The notes under the pieces are model-generated. The model saw only the letters and a list, made by a program, of their open reading frames with translations. It did not search any database and was not told the DNA's origin. Shown here in pieces: positions 35,805 to 43,728 of a stretch of DNA of 64,000 nucleotides. Origin of the DNA: Williamsia soli (GTDB lineage: Bacteria; Actinomycetota; Actinomycetes; Mycobacteriales; Mycobacteriaceae); assembly GCF_017377795.1 (NCBI RefSeq), contig NZ_JAFRDR010000001.1, positions 744,001 to 808,000 of the forward strand, given 5' to 3'. Numbering within the stretch: the first letter of the stretch is position 1; every line of letters starts with the position of its first letter. A program made the translations under genes and the position numbers.

Positions 35805-36820
35805 AGGTGATCCTTGTACGAGTCGTAGTCGGCGTCGGGTTCGCCCGACGGACGGAAATGGCTGATGTTGCGCAGGGTGTGATCCCACTCCTCGCGGGGC
35901 CGCCAGACCGCTTCGACCCGCATGCCCATGTGCACCTCCGCGGCCTCGACGTCGAGGATGAGGTGCAGGAACGGGATGTCGGAACCGTCGAGCAGCACGT
36001 ACGCGGCCACGTAGGGCGGCTTGATCTGCTGGCCGAGGAACGGCACGTTGACGATGCAGAACGTGGTGACCACGCCCTTGTCGGAAACCTCGACGCGTTC
36101 ACCCGTCGGGTTGCCGTCGGTGGGGTCGGCGCCGCGGGGTGGGAAGTAGACCGGGGCGTCGGGTCCGGTGCGGCCGCCGTAGAGCTTGCCCTCTTTGAGG
36201 CCCTGCAGATACCAGGTCTCCTCGACCGACGCGGTGTGGTCGATCGTCAGTCCGAGCGGTGTCGTGATCATGACGCCGTCGGTGTCAGACGGCTCGTTGG
36301 TGTTGGGCTCGGCCGGTTCGGTGTCCTCGCCCAGCGCGAAATGGTCGATGTCATCGATGCGGCCGGTCCGGGCGGTCTTCCACACCGCGTGGACGCGGGC
36401 CCCGGTGCTCAGGTCGCCGGCGCTTTCGGCGGCGACGGCGTGGAGGAGGCTGCTCCCGGCGCCGTCGAGTTCGATGAGAGCCCACGCGAACGGCTGCGAA
36501 AGGGGTTGACCCTCAATCGGTTCTGCCATCCAGCTCCACGACTTGATGGTGCCCACCTCGGACACCTCGACGAAGTCGTCGATCTGGGCGAGGGTGACGG
36601 GATCGAACTCGACGGGAGGGACGTATACGGTGCCGTCCGCGCTGCGTCCACCGATGATCTTGCCGTCGAGCAGGCCTCGGGCGAAGCGCCCGAGGACCGG
36701 TCCGAGCGACCGTGTGTAATCAAAGGCGTTGTGCAGTGGCGCGGACAGGACCGGATCGTCCGGGTCCTCGATCGGTGCGACTACGGCTGCGAATCCTGCG
36801 GATATCTGGCTGACGCTCAC
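35801..36820 (-). CDS. Tandem DUF35 (OB-fold) acyl-CoA-associated protein
   Basis: Protein of 339 residues made of two DUF35 units: about 45-150 (LLDGKIIGGRSADGTVYVPPVEFDP through ARVHAVWKTARTG) and about 190-325 (LKEGKLYGGRTGPDAPVYFPPRG through MRVEAVWRPREEW). The usual zinc-ribbon cysteines between GG.R and VY.PP are absent in both. First gene of the operon and equivalent to Rv3521. GTG 36820 is chosen because an ATG at 36856 would put the perfect KstR box (36830-36843) inside the gene. Confidence 0.85.
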   Translation of the reverse strand: MSVSQISAGFAAVVAPIEDPDDPVLSAPLHNAFDYTRSLGPVLGRFARGLLDGKIIGGRSADGTVYVPPVEFDPVTLAQIDDFVEVSEVGTIKSWSWMAEPIEGQPLSQPFAWALIELDGAGSSLLHAVAAESAGDLSTGARVHAVWKTARTGRIDDIDHFALGEDTEPAEPNTNEPSDTDGVMITTPLGLTIDHTASVEETWYLQGLKEGKLYGGRTGPDAPVYFPPRGADPTDGNPTGERVEVSDKGVVTTFCIVNVPFLGQQIKPPYVAAYVLLDGSDIPFLHLILDVEAAEVHMGMRVEAVWRPREEWDHTLRNISHFRPSGEPDADYDSYKDHL

Positions 36821-36829
36821 AGAATCGAG

Positions 36830-36843
36830 TAGAACAGGTTCTA
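36830..36843. promoter_or_regulatory. Perfect KstR box between DUF35 operon and LLM gene
   Basis: TAGAACAGGTTCTA fits TnnAACnnGTTnnA exactly and is an almost perfect palindrome. It lies 10 bases before the DUF35 GTG and 43 bases before the ATG of the divergent LLM gene, so one operator probably controls both. Confidence 0.92.
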
Positions 36844-36886
36844 GATTTGTTCGCAAGGACTTGATCGATCAGGAGGTCACAGGCGC

Positions 36887-37924
36887 ATGAAGCTGGGTTT
36901 GCAACTGGGGTATTGGGGGGCCGCGCCGATACCCGACGCACCGGCATTGATCGCCGCCGCCGAGGCCGCCGGATACGACGCCGTGTTCACCGCTGAGTCC
37001 TGGGGATCGGATGCGTACACCCCGCTCGCCTGGTGGGGTTCGCAGACGTCCACGATCACGCTGGGGACCGGTATCGCCCAGCTCTCGGCGCGGCCACCGA
37101 CCTCCGCGGCGATGCACGCCCTGACCCTCGATCATCTCTCCGGTGGTCGGCACATCCTCGGGCTCGGGGTATCAGGGCCACAGGTGGTCGAAGGCTGGTA
37201 CGGCGAACCCTTCGGGAAGCCGCTCGCGCGGACCCGGGAGTACGTCCAGGTGATCCGCGACGTGCTCGCTCGAGAGGACCGGGTCACGAATGCCGGACCT
37301 CACTATCCGTTGCCCTATCCGGCCGACGCTCCGGGATCGACCGGGCTGGGCAAGTCGCTCAAGCCGATCACCCATCCTCTACGCAGTGACCTGCCCATCT
37401 GGCTCGGTGCCGAGGGTCCGAAGAACGTCGCGCTGAGCGCCGAGATCGCCGACGGATGGCTCGCGATCTACTACACCCCGAGGCTGTCGGACATGTACGA
37501 GCAGTGGCTCGCCGAAGGCTTCGCCCGTGTCGGGGCGCGGCGTACCCGCGACACCTTCGAGGTCGCCGCCACGGTCCAGGTCGAGATCACCGACAACGTG
37601 GCCGCGGTCATCGACGCCTACCGTCCGTCGACCGCGTTGTATGTCGGTGGGATGGGTGCCAAGGAGCAGAACTTCCACGCCGAGGTCTACCGGCGGATGG
37701 GGTACGCAGACGTGGTCCGGGACATCGGCGAGAAGTTCCTGTCGGGACGCAAGGAAGAAGCCATCGCCGCGGTGCCGGACGAAATGGTCCTCGAGACGTT
37801 GATCGTGGGCGACGAGGAGTCGGTCCGGGGTCAGATCAAACGTTGGGAGCAGGCCGGCGTCAGCATGCTCATGGTGACCACCCGCGACGTCGAGCAGATC
37901 ACCCGACTGGGCACTCTCGTCTGA
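36887..37924 (+). CDS. LLM-class F420-dependent oxidoreductase (Rv3520c-like)
   Basis: Luciferase-like TIM-barrel enzyme of 345 residues, likely using coenzyme F420. Landmarks: MKLGLQLGYWG, YDAVFTAESWGSDAYTPLAWWG, ITLGTGIAQLSARPPTSAAMHALTLDHLSGGRHILGLGVSGPQVVEGWYG and LPIWLGAEGPKN. AGGAGG lies at 36871-36876. It corresponds to Rv3520c, a KstR-controlled gene with unproved substrate. A KstR-like box begins one base after its stop codon. Confidence 0.9.
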   Translation: MKLGLQLGYWGAAPIPDAPALIAAAEAAGYDAVFTAESWGSDAYTPLAWWGSQTSTITLGTGIAQLSARPPTSAAMHALTLDHLSGGRHILGLGVSGPQVVEGWYGEPFGKPLARTREYVQVIRDVLAREDRVTNAGPHYPLPYPADAPGSTGLGKSLKPITHPLRSDLPIWLGAEGPKNVALSAEIADGWLAIYYTPRLSDMYEQWLAEGFARVGARRTRDTFEVAATVQVEITDNVAAVIDAYRPSTALYVGGMGAKEQNFHAEVYRRMGYADVVRDIGEKFLSGRKEEAIAAVPDEMVLETLIVGDEESVRGQIKRWEQAGVSMLMVTTRDVEQITRLGTLV

Positions 37925-37938
37925 GTGAACATGTTCTA
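37925..37938. promoter_or_regulatory. KstR-like box downstream of the LLM gene
   Basis: GTGAACATGTTCTA matches TnnAACnnGTTnnA except the first base. It sits in a convergent gene gap, where no start codon is near, so it may be a relic or control antisense transcription. Confidence 0.55.
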
Positions 37939-37964
37939 AATTACCCACACCCACATTAGTGCCC

Positions 37965-37990
37965 GACGCCTGTGTTCACACATGGGCGTC
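37965..37990. terminator. Hairpin between converging genes
   Basis: GACGCC and GGCGTC pair, with an inner TGTG/CACA stem, between the LLM gene and the converging nuclease-like gene. A probable bidirectional terminator. Confidence 0.55.
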
Positions 37991-38010
37991 GCGCTTCTCG
38001 GTGGGCGCGG

Positions 38011-38931
38011 TCACGCAACCCGTGACTGCGAGAGCGCATGACGGATACGGTTCGCGACCAGACGCGGGGTGTCGAGATCCGCGGACGACCACCGAACGAT
38101 CCGCCAACCCTGCTCGACGATCCGGTCGGCGCGATATTTTTCTCGGTCGAGTACCGATCGGACGTCTTCGTTCTCGTACTTGACCACTCCGTCGGCCTCT
38201 CCGATCACCCGGTGCTCGACCCAGGCGAAATCGACGCGGGCGAGAAATCGTCCGTGGTTGTCGAGGACCTCGTACTGGAGTGTGGGCATCGGAAGTCGGG
38301 CATCGTGCATTGACACTCGGCTTCGACTCTCCAGCGCTGATTCGCTCCGCGCGTCCATCATCTCGACGGCCCGCCGTGCTTTCGGGTGGCCGGGGAAGCC
38401 GGCGATCAAGTCGAGTTCGGCGAGTAACTCCGTGACGGTGCACAGTCCGCGGTGAAGTGCCGCGTCGCCCGTCACGACTGCGGATGCGGTCGACGTCCGA
38501 CGCGCCAGGTCGACGATCGCGCGTGCGGGGCTGCTGACCAGGACACCGTTGATCCGCATCGAGGCGTTCCGGCGTGCGTCGCGGTGAATCCGGATGCGCT
38601 TGGAGTTTCGGGACCCGGTCCCGGAGTTGGTGGTCGGTTGAACGAGGTGGACAACCCGCGGATCCACGCCCCACAGCGGTAATCCGTAGACCGCCGCCGC
38701 GGATTGCGCGCCGAGAACGTAGTTGCCACCGAGCTTGCGCAACGTTGCCTTGCTGAGTTCGCCGTGTCGGGTCTCCATCGACTCATTCCACAACGCCGGA
38801 CTCGCGTAGATGCCAGGCGCCAGGGACCTCATCGTGTTGTCATGTAGAGCTGTCCGAATCTCAGAAGGGCTGTGCCCCTCGGCAATCAGTTCCCCGCGGG
38901 TGACGGCGCCCTGCCACTGGTTGGTGTCCAT
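38011..38931 (-). CDS. AbiEi-like / DUF559-type nuclease-like protein
   Basis: Protein of 306 residues in two parts. The N terminus has a winged-helix look (MDTNQWQGAVTRGELIAEGHSPSEIRTALHDNTMRSLAPGIYA) similar to AbiEi-type antitoxin domains. The C terminus resembles the DUF559/Vsr-like PD-(D/E)xK nuclease fold: RVDFAWVEHRVIGEADGVVKY with Asp, Glu, Asp and Lys, then DREKYRADRIVEQGWRIVRWS. Such orphan proteins are common in actinobacteria and their function is unknown. It has no partner gene and lies between sterol genes and the P450. ATG 38931 is used. Confidence 0.75.
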   Translation of the reverse strand: MDTNQWQGAVTRGELIAEGHSPSEIRTALHDNTMRSLAPGIYASPALWNESMETRHGELSKATLRKLGGNYVLGAQSAAAVYGLPLWGVDPRVVHLVQPTTNSGTGSRNSKRIRIHRDARRNASMRINGVLVSSPARAIVDLARRTSTASAVVTGDAALHRGLCTVTELLAELDLIAGFPGHPKARRAVEMMDARSESALESRSRVSMHDARLPMPTLQYEVLDNHGRFLARVDFAWVEHRVIGEADGVVKYENEDVRSVLDREKYRADRIVEQGWRIVRWSSADLDTPRLVANRIRHALSQSRVA

Positions 38932-39032
38932 CGACCAATGATGGGCCCAGCTGTCATGGGCTCGACCTCGACGGAGGCATGTCTGTGGACAGCCGGTCCG
39001 ACTGTGGATAACCACCTCGCGCCCGTTGCAAT

Positions 39033-39066
39033 GCGCCGCGCCCATGTTTGAACATGTGCGTGGCGC
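39033..39066. terminator. Hairpin after the orphan P450 gene
   Basis: CATGTT-TG-AACATG (39043-39056) is flanked by GCGCC and GGCGC, giving an extended hairpin 23 bases beyond the minus-strand P450 stop. A likely terminator; the centre superficially resembles a KstR half-site. Confidence 0.5.
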
Positions 39067-39088
39067 ACTGAGGTGGGCGTGAGTGAGG

Positions 39089-40513
39089 TCAACGCCGCCG
39101 AATGCGCAATCGAAGCCCCGACGGCATCAGCGTGAGGCGTTCGGTGATGGCCAATTCGTAGCCGGGATCGGCGGGTTCGAAGTCGTACCGCTGGAGCAGG
39201 CGGGCAAGGAGCAGGACGGATTCGTGGAGTGCGAATTGCCTGCCGATGCAGGCTCGTTCGCCGGTGCCGAAGGGTTTGTACGAATGGGCAGGACGCTTCT
39301 TGACCTCGGCGGCGAGGAAGCGGTCGGGGTCGAAACGTGGAGGTTCGGTCCAGACAGCGGGATCACGATGCAACTTCGGTAGGTGCACGATGGCCCAATC
39401 ACCCGGCGCCATCTCATACCTACCGGCGACGACGGTGGGCTCGATCGGTCCGCGGGAGAAACCCGGAGCGGTGGGCCACAGGCGTAGCGATTCGTCGATG
39501 ATGCGTCGAAGCAGTCGGAACTTGGCCACCTGCTCGAAGGCCGGTTCCGCGTCTGCATCGAGGATCGAATCGACCTCCGCATGCGCGCGAGCGAGTAGTT
39601 CTCTGTCCTGCGCCAGATGGTATAGCGCGAATGACAGTGCGCCAGAGGTTGTCTCATGTCCGGCAACGAGAAAGGTGAGGATCTGATAGCCGATGTTGCG
39701 ATCATCGAGCACGTCGTGCTCCCGTGCGGCGTTCTGGGTGAGCATGATCGCCAAGAGGTCGGTCTCACCGCCATCCCCACGTTGGCGACGACCGGCGATC
39801 AGCTCGTCGAGCATCGTGTCGATGTAACGCTGGTGACGGGCATTCGACCGGATCATCAACGCGGACAGTGCCCTCGCACCGGGAAGTCCCGAGAGTCCCC
39901 CTGTGCGCTGGCCAGTCTTGAGGGCGGCGATCATCGCAGATACGAAAGCGTGCGGGGTGTCGCGCTCGAACGACCCGAGATCTTCACCGAACGCGGCCCG
40001 GCTGATGGTCTCCAGCGTCAGTCGGGTCATATCGGGTGCGACATCGATGACGTCGCCGCGCCGTTCCCAGAAGGTGAAGAGTTCGGAGATCGCATCGAGC
40101 ATGAGCGGGTGGTAGTTCTGCATCGCCGACTTGGTGAAGGCGGGCATCAGGAGATCATGCGCCAGTCGCCAATTGGGCTCGTCGGTCGCGGCGGTGAACA
40201 GCCCGTCGCCGGCGAAGGAACGCAGCGCCGCAACCCCCGGCGTCAGAACCTTCTCGAACCGGGATTCGTCGCAGAGTTCCGCCGCGATCTCGGCGCTGCC
40301 GGCGAACACGAATCGCTGTCGAAACGCCTGGAACTGCACAATCGGCCAGATCTCTTCGGGCCAGTCGAGCATGCTCAGGACCGGGCCGCCGATCTTGATC
40401 GAGCGGACGTCTCCGAGTAGGCGGAGCCGGCCGGGTGGGTGGGGGAATTGCTGTCCCCAGGTGTTCGGGCCGACGAGGTCACGCGGTGTGGGCAGCTCGG
40501 TGGTTGCGGCCAT
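39089..40513 (-). CDS. CYP102 (BM3)-like cytochrome P450 haem domain, stand-alone
   Basis: P450 of 474 residues. The core is close to the haem domain of the fatty-acid hydroxylase BM3: CDESRFEKVL, SFAGDGLFTAATDEPNWRLAHDLLMPAF, PDMTRLTLETIS, AGHETTSGALSFALYHL, EESLRLWPTAP-type DESLRLWPTAPGFSR (ExxR) and FGTGERACIGRQFALHE with the axial Cys. Unlike BM3, no FMN/FAD reductase is fused; the gene stops right after the haem domain and no reductase is next to it. ATG 40513 is preceded by AAGGAG. It is divergent from a TetR gene across a perfect inverted repeat. A fatty-acid or lipid substrate is likely by family; redox partner unknown. Confidence 0.88.
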   Translation of the reverse strand: MAATTELPTPRDLVGPNTWGQQFPHPPGRLRLLGDVRSIKIGGPVLSMLDWPEEIWPIVQFQAFRQRFVFAGSAEIAAELCDESRFEKVLTPGVAALRSFAGDGLFTAATDEPNWRLAHDLLMPAFTKSAMQNYHPLMLDAISELFTFWERRGDVIDVAPDMTRLTLETISRAAFGEDLGSFERDTPHAFVSAMIAALKTGQRTGGLSGLPGARALSALMIRSNARHQRYIDTMLDELIAGRRQRGDGGETDLLAIMLTQNAAREHDVLDDRNIGYQILTFLVAGHETTSGALSFALYHLAQDRELLARAHAEVDSILDADAEPAFEQVAKFRLLRRIIDESLRLWPTAPGFSRGPIEPTVVAGRYEMAPGDWAIVHLPKLHRDPAVWTEPPRFDPDRFLAAEVKKRPAHSYKPFGTGERACIGRQFALHESVLLLARLLQRYDFEPADPGYELAITERLTLMPSGLRLRIRRR

Positions 40514-40533
40514 GATGCTCCTTATTGGAGATG

Positions 40534-40566
40534 GGTTCAATAGTAATTGTGTGCCGCTATTGAACC
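40534..40566. promoter_or_regulatory. TetR-type operator between P450 and TetR genes
   Basis: GGTTCAATAG and its exact complement CTATTGAACC are separated by 13 bases. The repeat is nearly centred: 20 bases from the P450 start and 21 from the TetR start, the typical layout for a divergently autoregulated TetR pair. Confidence 0.8.
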
Positions 40567-40587
40567 TGTGTCAAGTAGTATGGCCAG

Positions 40588-41244
40588 GTGGCCGCACGTA
40601 CTCGTCTGTCTCCCGAGGAACGCCGCAGGCAGCTGCTCGATCTGGGCGCTCAACTCTTCGCGGACCAGCACTACGACGACGTCCACATAGAGCAGGTTGC
40701 CGAGCTGGCGGGAGTCTCCCGGGGGCTGCTGTATCACTACTTCCCCACCAAACGCGCGTTCTTCGCCGAGCTCGTCAGGCGTGAGACCCAGGCGATGATG
40801 GCCGACTCGACCCCAGATCCCGCGCTGGGTGTGCTCGACCAACTCCGGCACGGCATCGACGTCTACCTCGCCAACTGCCGCACCAATCGTTATGGCGCAC
40901 AAGCCATTTATCAGGGAGCCGCCAGTTCCGATCCCGACGTCATCGCCATCATCGAAGAATCGACCCGGGTGCAGGAAGAACGTATCCTGGCAGCGCTCGA
41001 TCCCGGCGGGTCGCACCCGCGGCTGCTGCAGATCACCGTGCGCAGCTGGCTCGTCATGATCCGTACCGCCTGCCATACCTGGTTGGCCGATCCCGATGAC
41101 GACGGCGTGGACGCCGTCGATCTTCGCCAGATGGCCGAGCATGCACTGCTGGGTGCCCTGTTCGGTTTGCCGGACGCCGCCCGGCCGGCGAACTTGGCTG
41201 TCTTGATCGATGACGCCGCACGGCGCGGGCCGGCCGATGGCTGA
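40588..41244 (+). CDS. TetR-family regulator, divergent from P450
   Basis: Regulator of 218 residues with an N-terminal helix-turn-helix (VHIEQVAELAGVSRGLLYHYFPTKRAFFAELVRRET, about 33-67) and a helical ligand domain. The GTG at 40588 is the start closest to the operator. It overlaps the ABC1 kinase gene by 8 bases. Position suggests it represses the P450 and itself; the ligand is unknown. It does not resemble KstR2 beyond the shared fold. Confidence 0.88.
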   Translation: MAARTRLSPEERRRQLLDLGAQLFADQHYDDVHIEQVAELAGVSRGLLYHYFPTKRAFFAELVRRETQAMMADSTPDPALGVLDQLRHGIDVYLANCRTNRYGAQAIYQGAASSDPDVIAIIEESTRVQEERILAALDPGGSHPRLLQITVRSWLVMIRTACHTWLADPDDDGVDAVDLRQMAEHALLGALFGLPDAARPANLAVLIDDAARRGPADG

Positions 41245-42613
41245 TCGCGCCGACCGCGGCCAGAAGCTGGGCCGGGTGGTGGCCGGGCACGCGGTGCGGT
41301 CGACGACGGCCAAGTTGAGCGCGCCGCTGCGCAGTGATGCCGCAAATGCGCGCAAGCGCGACGACGCCATCCTGCGGTTCGCCGACGAACTCGTCACCGT
41401 GATCGGCAGCATGAAGGGCGCGGCGCTCAAGCTCGGTCAAATGTTGTCGATGTTCGACGTGGGTCTGAGCTCTCCGGCCACTAGGGCGGAGTTCGCGGCC
41501 CGGCTGGCCCCATTGTTCGACAGCGCGCCTGCCGTCGACGACGCCGTCATGTTGTCGATCCTCGACGCCCAGTTGGGCAAGGCGGCACGCGCGCGTCTCA
41601 CGGTGACCCCGGTTCCGATCGCGGCGGCGTCGATCGGGCAGGTCTATCGGGCCACGCTCGACGGCACTGGAGACGGGGGTGGCCGTGAGGTCGCGATCAA
41701 GATCCAGTACCCGGACATAGGTTCGGCGGTCCGGGCCGATCTGAAAAATTTGGCGCTGGTCGTGCGACTCGGTCGGGGCAGGCTGCCCGGTGTCGACCTC
41801 GATCCGATCGTCGCCGAGGTCAGCAGGCGGGTGCTCGCGGAGCTCGACTATCGCACCGAGCTCGCCAATCATGTTCGAATGTACGACTTCTACCGGGACC
41901 ATCCGAGCTGGCGGATACCCGAGCCGATCCCCGAACTGTCCACCGATCGGGTGCTGGTGACCGAATACCTCGACGGGATCAGCTTCGCCGAGGCCATCGA
42001 TCTGCCTGTCGCGGAGAGGGATCGGATCGGTGAGGCCGTGTACCGCTTTTACTGCGGCGGTGTCTATGACCTCGGTGAGTTCTGCGCTGATCCGCACCCC
42101 GGCAATGTCCTCGTCCTACCGGACGGCAAGCTGGGTTTCCTCGACTTCGGCCTGTATCTCAGAATGGCGGCGGACGATATAGCGTTGCAGCGCAATGCCT
42201 TCAGGGCGCTGATGGAAGGGCGTGACGCCGAGGTCTACCAGATGATCGTCGAAGCCGGTTTCATCACGGACCCGGCTGCGATGGGTATGGACGACGCAGT
42301 CGGGTACATGCGGGCAGTGGCCGGATGGCACCTGGATCCGCGACCGGTCACCATGACCGACGAGCTCGCACGCCGGGTGTTCGCGTCCGCGGTGTTGCCA
42401 GGGTCGGGGCATTTCGGGCAGATCCGTCAGCAGAATCTGCTCGACACGCACGCGTTCTCGCGCCGCACGGAGATGAGCGTGTGCGCTCTTCTCGGTCGGT
42501 TGCGTGCGACTGCGCCGTGGGGGGCGATCGCGCGGGAATGGCTCTACGAACCGCGGCCCGCCACGCCGATGGGTGAGTCGATTGCCCAATGGCGCCGAAA
42601 GAATGCGGGATAA
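41237..42613 (+). CDS. ABC1/UbiB-family atypical kinase
   Basis: Protein of 458 residues of the ADCK/UbiB/AarF family. Diagnostic motifs are KxGQ in AALKLGQMLS, the Ala-rich loop AAASIGQVYRA, VAIKIQYP with the Lys, VLVTEYLDG, FCADPHPGNVLVL and LGFLDFGL. Family members bind ATP and support lipid or quinone metabolism; in this genus the role is unknown. It overlaps the TetR gene, so its expression is tied to the P450 regulator. Confidence 0.9.
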   Translation: MADRADRGQKLGRVVAGHAVRSTTAKLSAPLRSDAANARKRDDAILRFADELVTVIGSMKGAALKLGQMLSMFDVGLSSPATRAEFAARLAPLFDSAPAVDDAVMLSILDAQLGKAARARLTVTPVPIAAASIGQVYRATLDGTGDGGGREVAIKIQYPDIGSAVRADLKNLALVVRLGRGRLPGVDLDPIVAEVSRRVLAELDYRTELANHVRMYDFYRDHPSWRIPEPIPELSTDRVLVTEYLDGISFAEAIDLPVAERDRIGEAVYRFYCGGVYDLGEFCADPHPGNVLVLPDGKLGFLDFGLYLRMAADDIALQRNAFRALMEGRDAEVYQMIVEAGFITDPAAMGMDDAVGYMRAVAGWHLDPRPVTMTDELARRVFASAVLPGSGHFGQIRQQNLLDTHAFSRRTEMSVCALLGRLRATAPWGAIAREWLYEPRPATPMGESIAQWRRKNAG

Positions 42614-42679
42614 ACTCCGCCCGTCGGTCGTCGGCGCCGCAAAGGCTTCGATAGTGTTGACCGCGACGAGAGGTGGAGC

Positions 42680-43036
42680 ATGACGTTGGTTGGAAATCGC
42701 CGTGGCAAGAAGGTTGCCGCAGTGGAAAAAGTTGTCGCAGGCGTGGCGTCGAAGAACCCGACCGTGATCGCGGTGAAAACCGCCGATTCGGTGCTCCCGA
42801 GGATCATCGGTGCGGGAATTGCCGGTACCGGAGTGGCTCATTTCGTCCGCCCCCAATTGTTCGAATCGATCACCAGGCCGGCTTTTCCGGAGAACACCCG
42901 GGAATGGATATATGCCAACGGGGCGACGGAAACCGTGATCGGGCTGGCGATTGCCAACCGGTCGACCCGATTGTTCGGACTGGTCGGTCTGGTCGGCTAC
43001 GTCGGCTTCCTCGGCAGCCGGATCGCCTCGGCCTGA
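42680..43036 (+). CDS. Small DoxX-like membrane protein
   Basis: Protein of 118 residues with a basic N terminus and hydrophobic segments (about 42-56, LPRIIGAGIAGTGVAHF; 80-92; 96-112, LFGLVGLVGYVGFLG). The GVAHFVRPQLFESI pattern is like DoxX-type small membrane proteins, but the assignment is weak. GGTGGAG lies 5 bases before the ATG. A TetR gene follows after 11 bases. Confidence 0.7.
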   Translation: MTLVGNRRGKKVAAVEKVVAGVASKNPTVIAVKTADSVLPRIIGAGIAGTGVAHFVRPQLFESITRPAFPENTREWIYANGATETVIGLAIANRSTRLFGLVGLVGYVGFLGSRIASA

Positions 43037-43047
43037 ACGCTCGCCTG

Positions 43048-43722
43048 ATGACAGAGCAACCCCCTGTGCAAGCCCCCGCGCGCCGTCCCCGCGGCCGCCC
43101 CAAGGTCGAAGGTCTGGCCGACCAACGTCGCACCCAGATCATCGAGGCCGCGTTCGAGGTACTCACCGAGCGCGGTTACCACGGGACGTCCATCGCGGAG
43201 ATCGCCCAGCAGGCCGGCATCGGCCAGGGCACCGTCTACCGATACGTGAGCAGCAAGCGTGAATTGCTGGATCAGGTCTTCGACTGGGCGGTCGAACGCG
43301 CGTTTGCGACCGTGGACCCCACTGCGCTTCTGGCAGCCGACCCCGACTCCGCGCAGGACATGGTCACGCAGATCGGTGTCGTGAGCGAGCGGCTTTACGC
43401 GATGATCGACAGAGAGCCTGCGATGCTGAAGTTGATCGGGGTGCAGGCCAGCGCGATCGACAAGGAATTGAAGACGCGCGTCGTGGGGCTCGAGGCGATG
43501 ATCAACTCGATGGTCTCGCAGTCGCTGACCCGGGCTATCGACAAGGGGTGGCTCGAGTTGTCCGCCGAGCAGAAGCCGATCATCGCGCGATTGCTGATGA
43601 TGATGGCGATGCCGGGTCTGGTCAGGTCCATCATCTCGGACAACGATGCCGACAAACGTGCGCAATTCGTCGGCGGGGCCAGCGACATCGCGTTCCATGG
43701 ATTGATGAAGCGCGGGGCGTAG
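43048..43722 (+). CDS. TetR-family regulator
   Basis: Regulator of 224 residues. A basic Pro-rich leader (ARRPRGRPKVEG) precedes the helix-turn-helix GTSIAEIAQQAGIGQGTVYRYVSSKRELLDQVFDW (about 47-80). The rest is a helical ligand domain (MAMPGLVRSII). ATG 43048 is used; a much longer upstream frame overlaps the small membrane protein gene and is non-coding. Target genes are unknown; a second TetR follows 6 bases later. Confidence 0.88.
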   Translation: MTEQPPVQAPARRPRGRPKVEGLADQRRTQIIEAAFEVLTERGYHGTSIAEIAQQAGIGQGTVYRYVSSKRELLDQVFDWAVERAFATVDPTALLAADPDSAQDMVTQIGVVSERLYAMIDREPAMLKLIGVQASAIDKELKTRVVGLEAMINSMVSQSLTRAIDKGWLELSAEQKPIIARLLMMMAMPGLVRSIISDNDADKRAQFVGGASDIAFHGLMKRGA

Positions 43723-43728
43723 AGACTG

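Noticed and set aside
39043-39056. KstR-like centre CATGTTTGAACATG
   Set aside because: It lacks the AACnnGTT core in the right register and is better explained as the stem of a terminator hairpin after the P450 gene.
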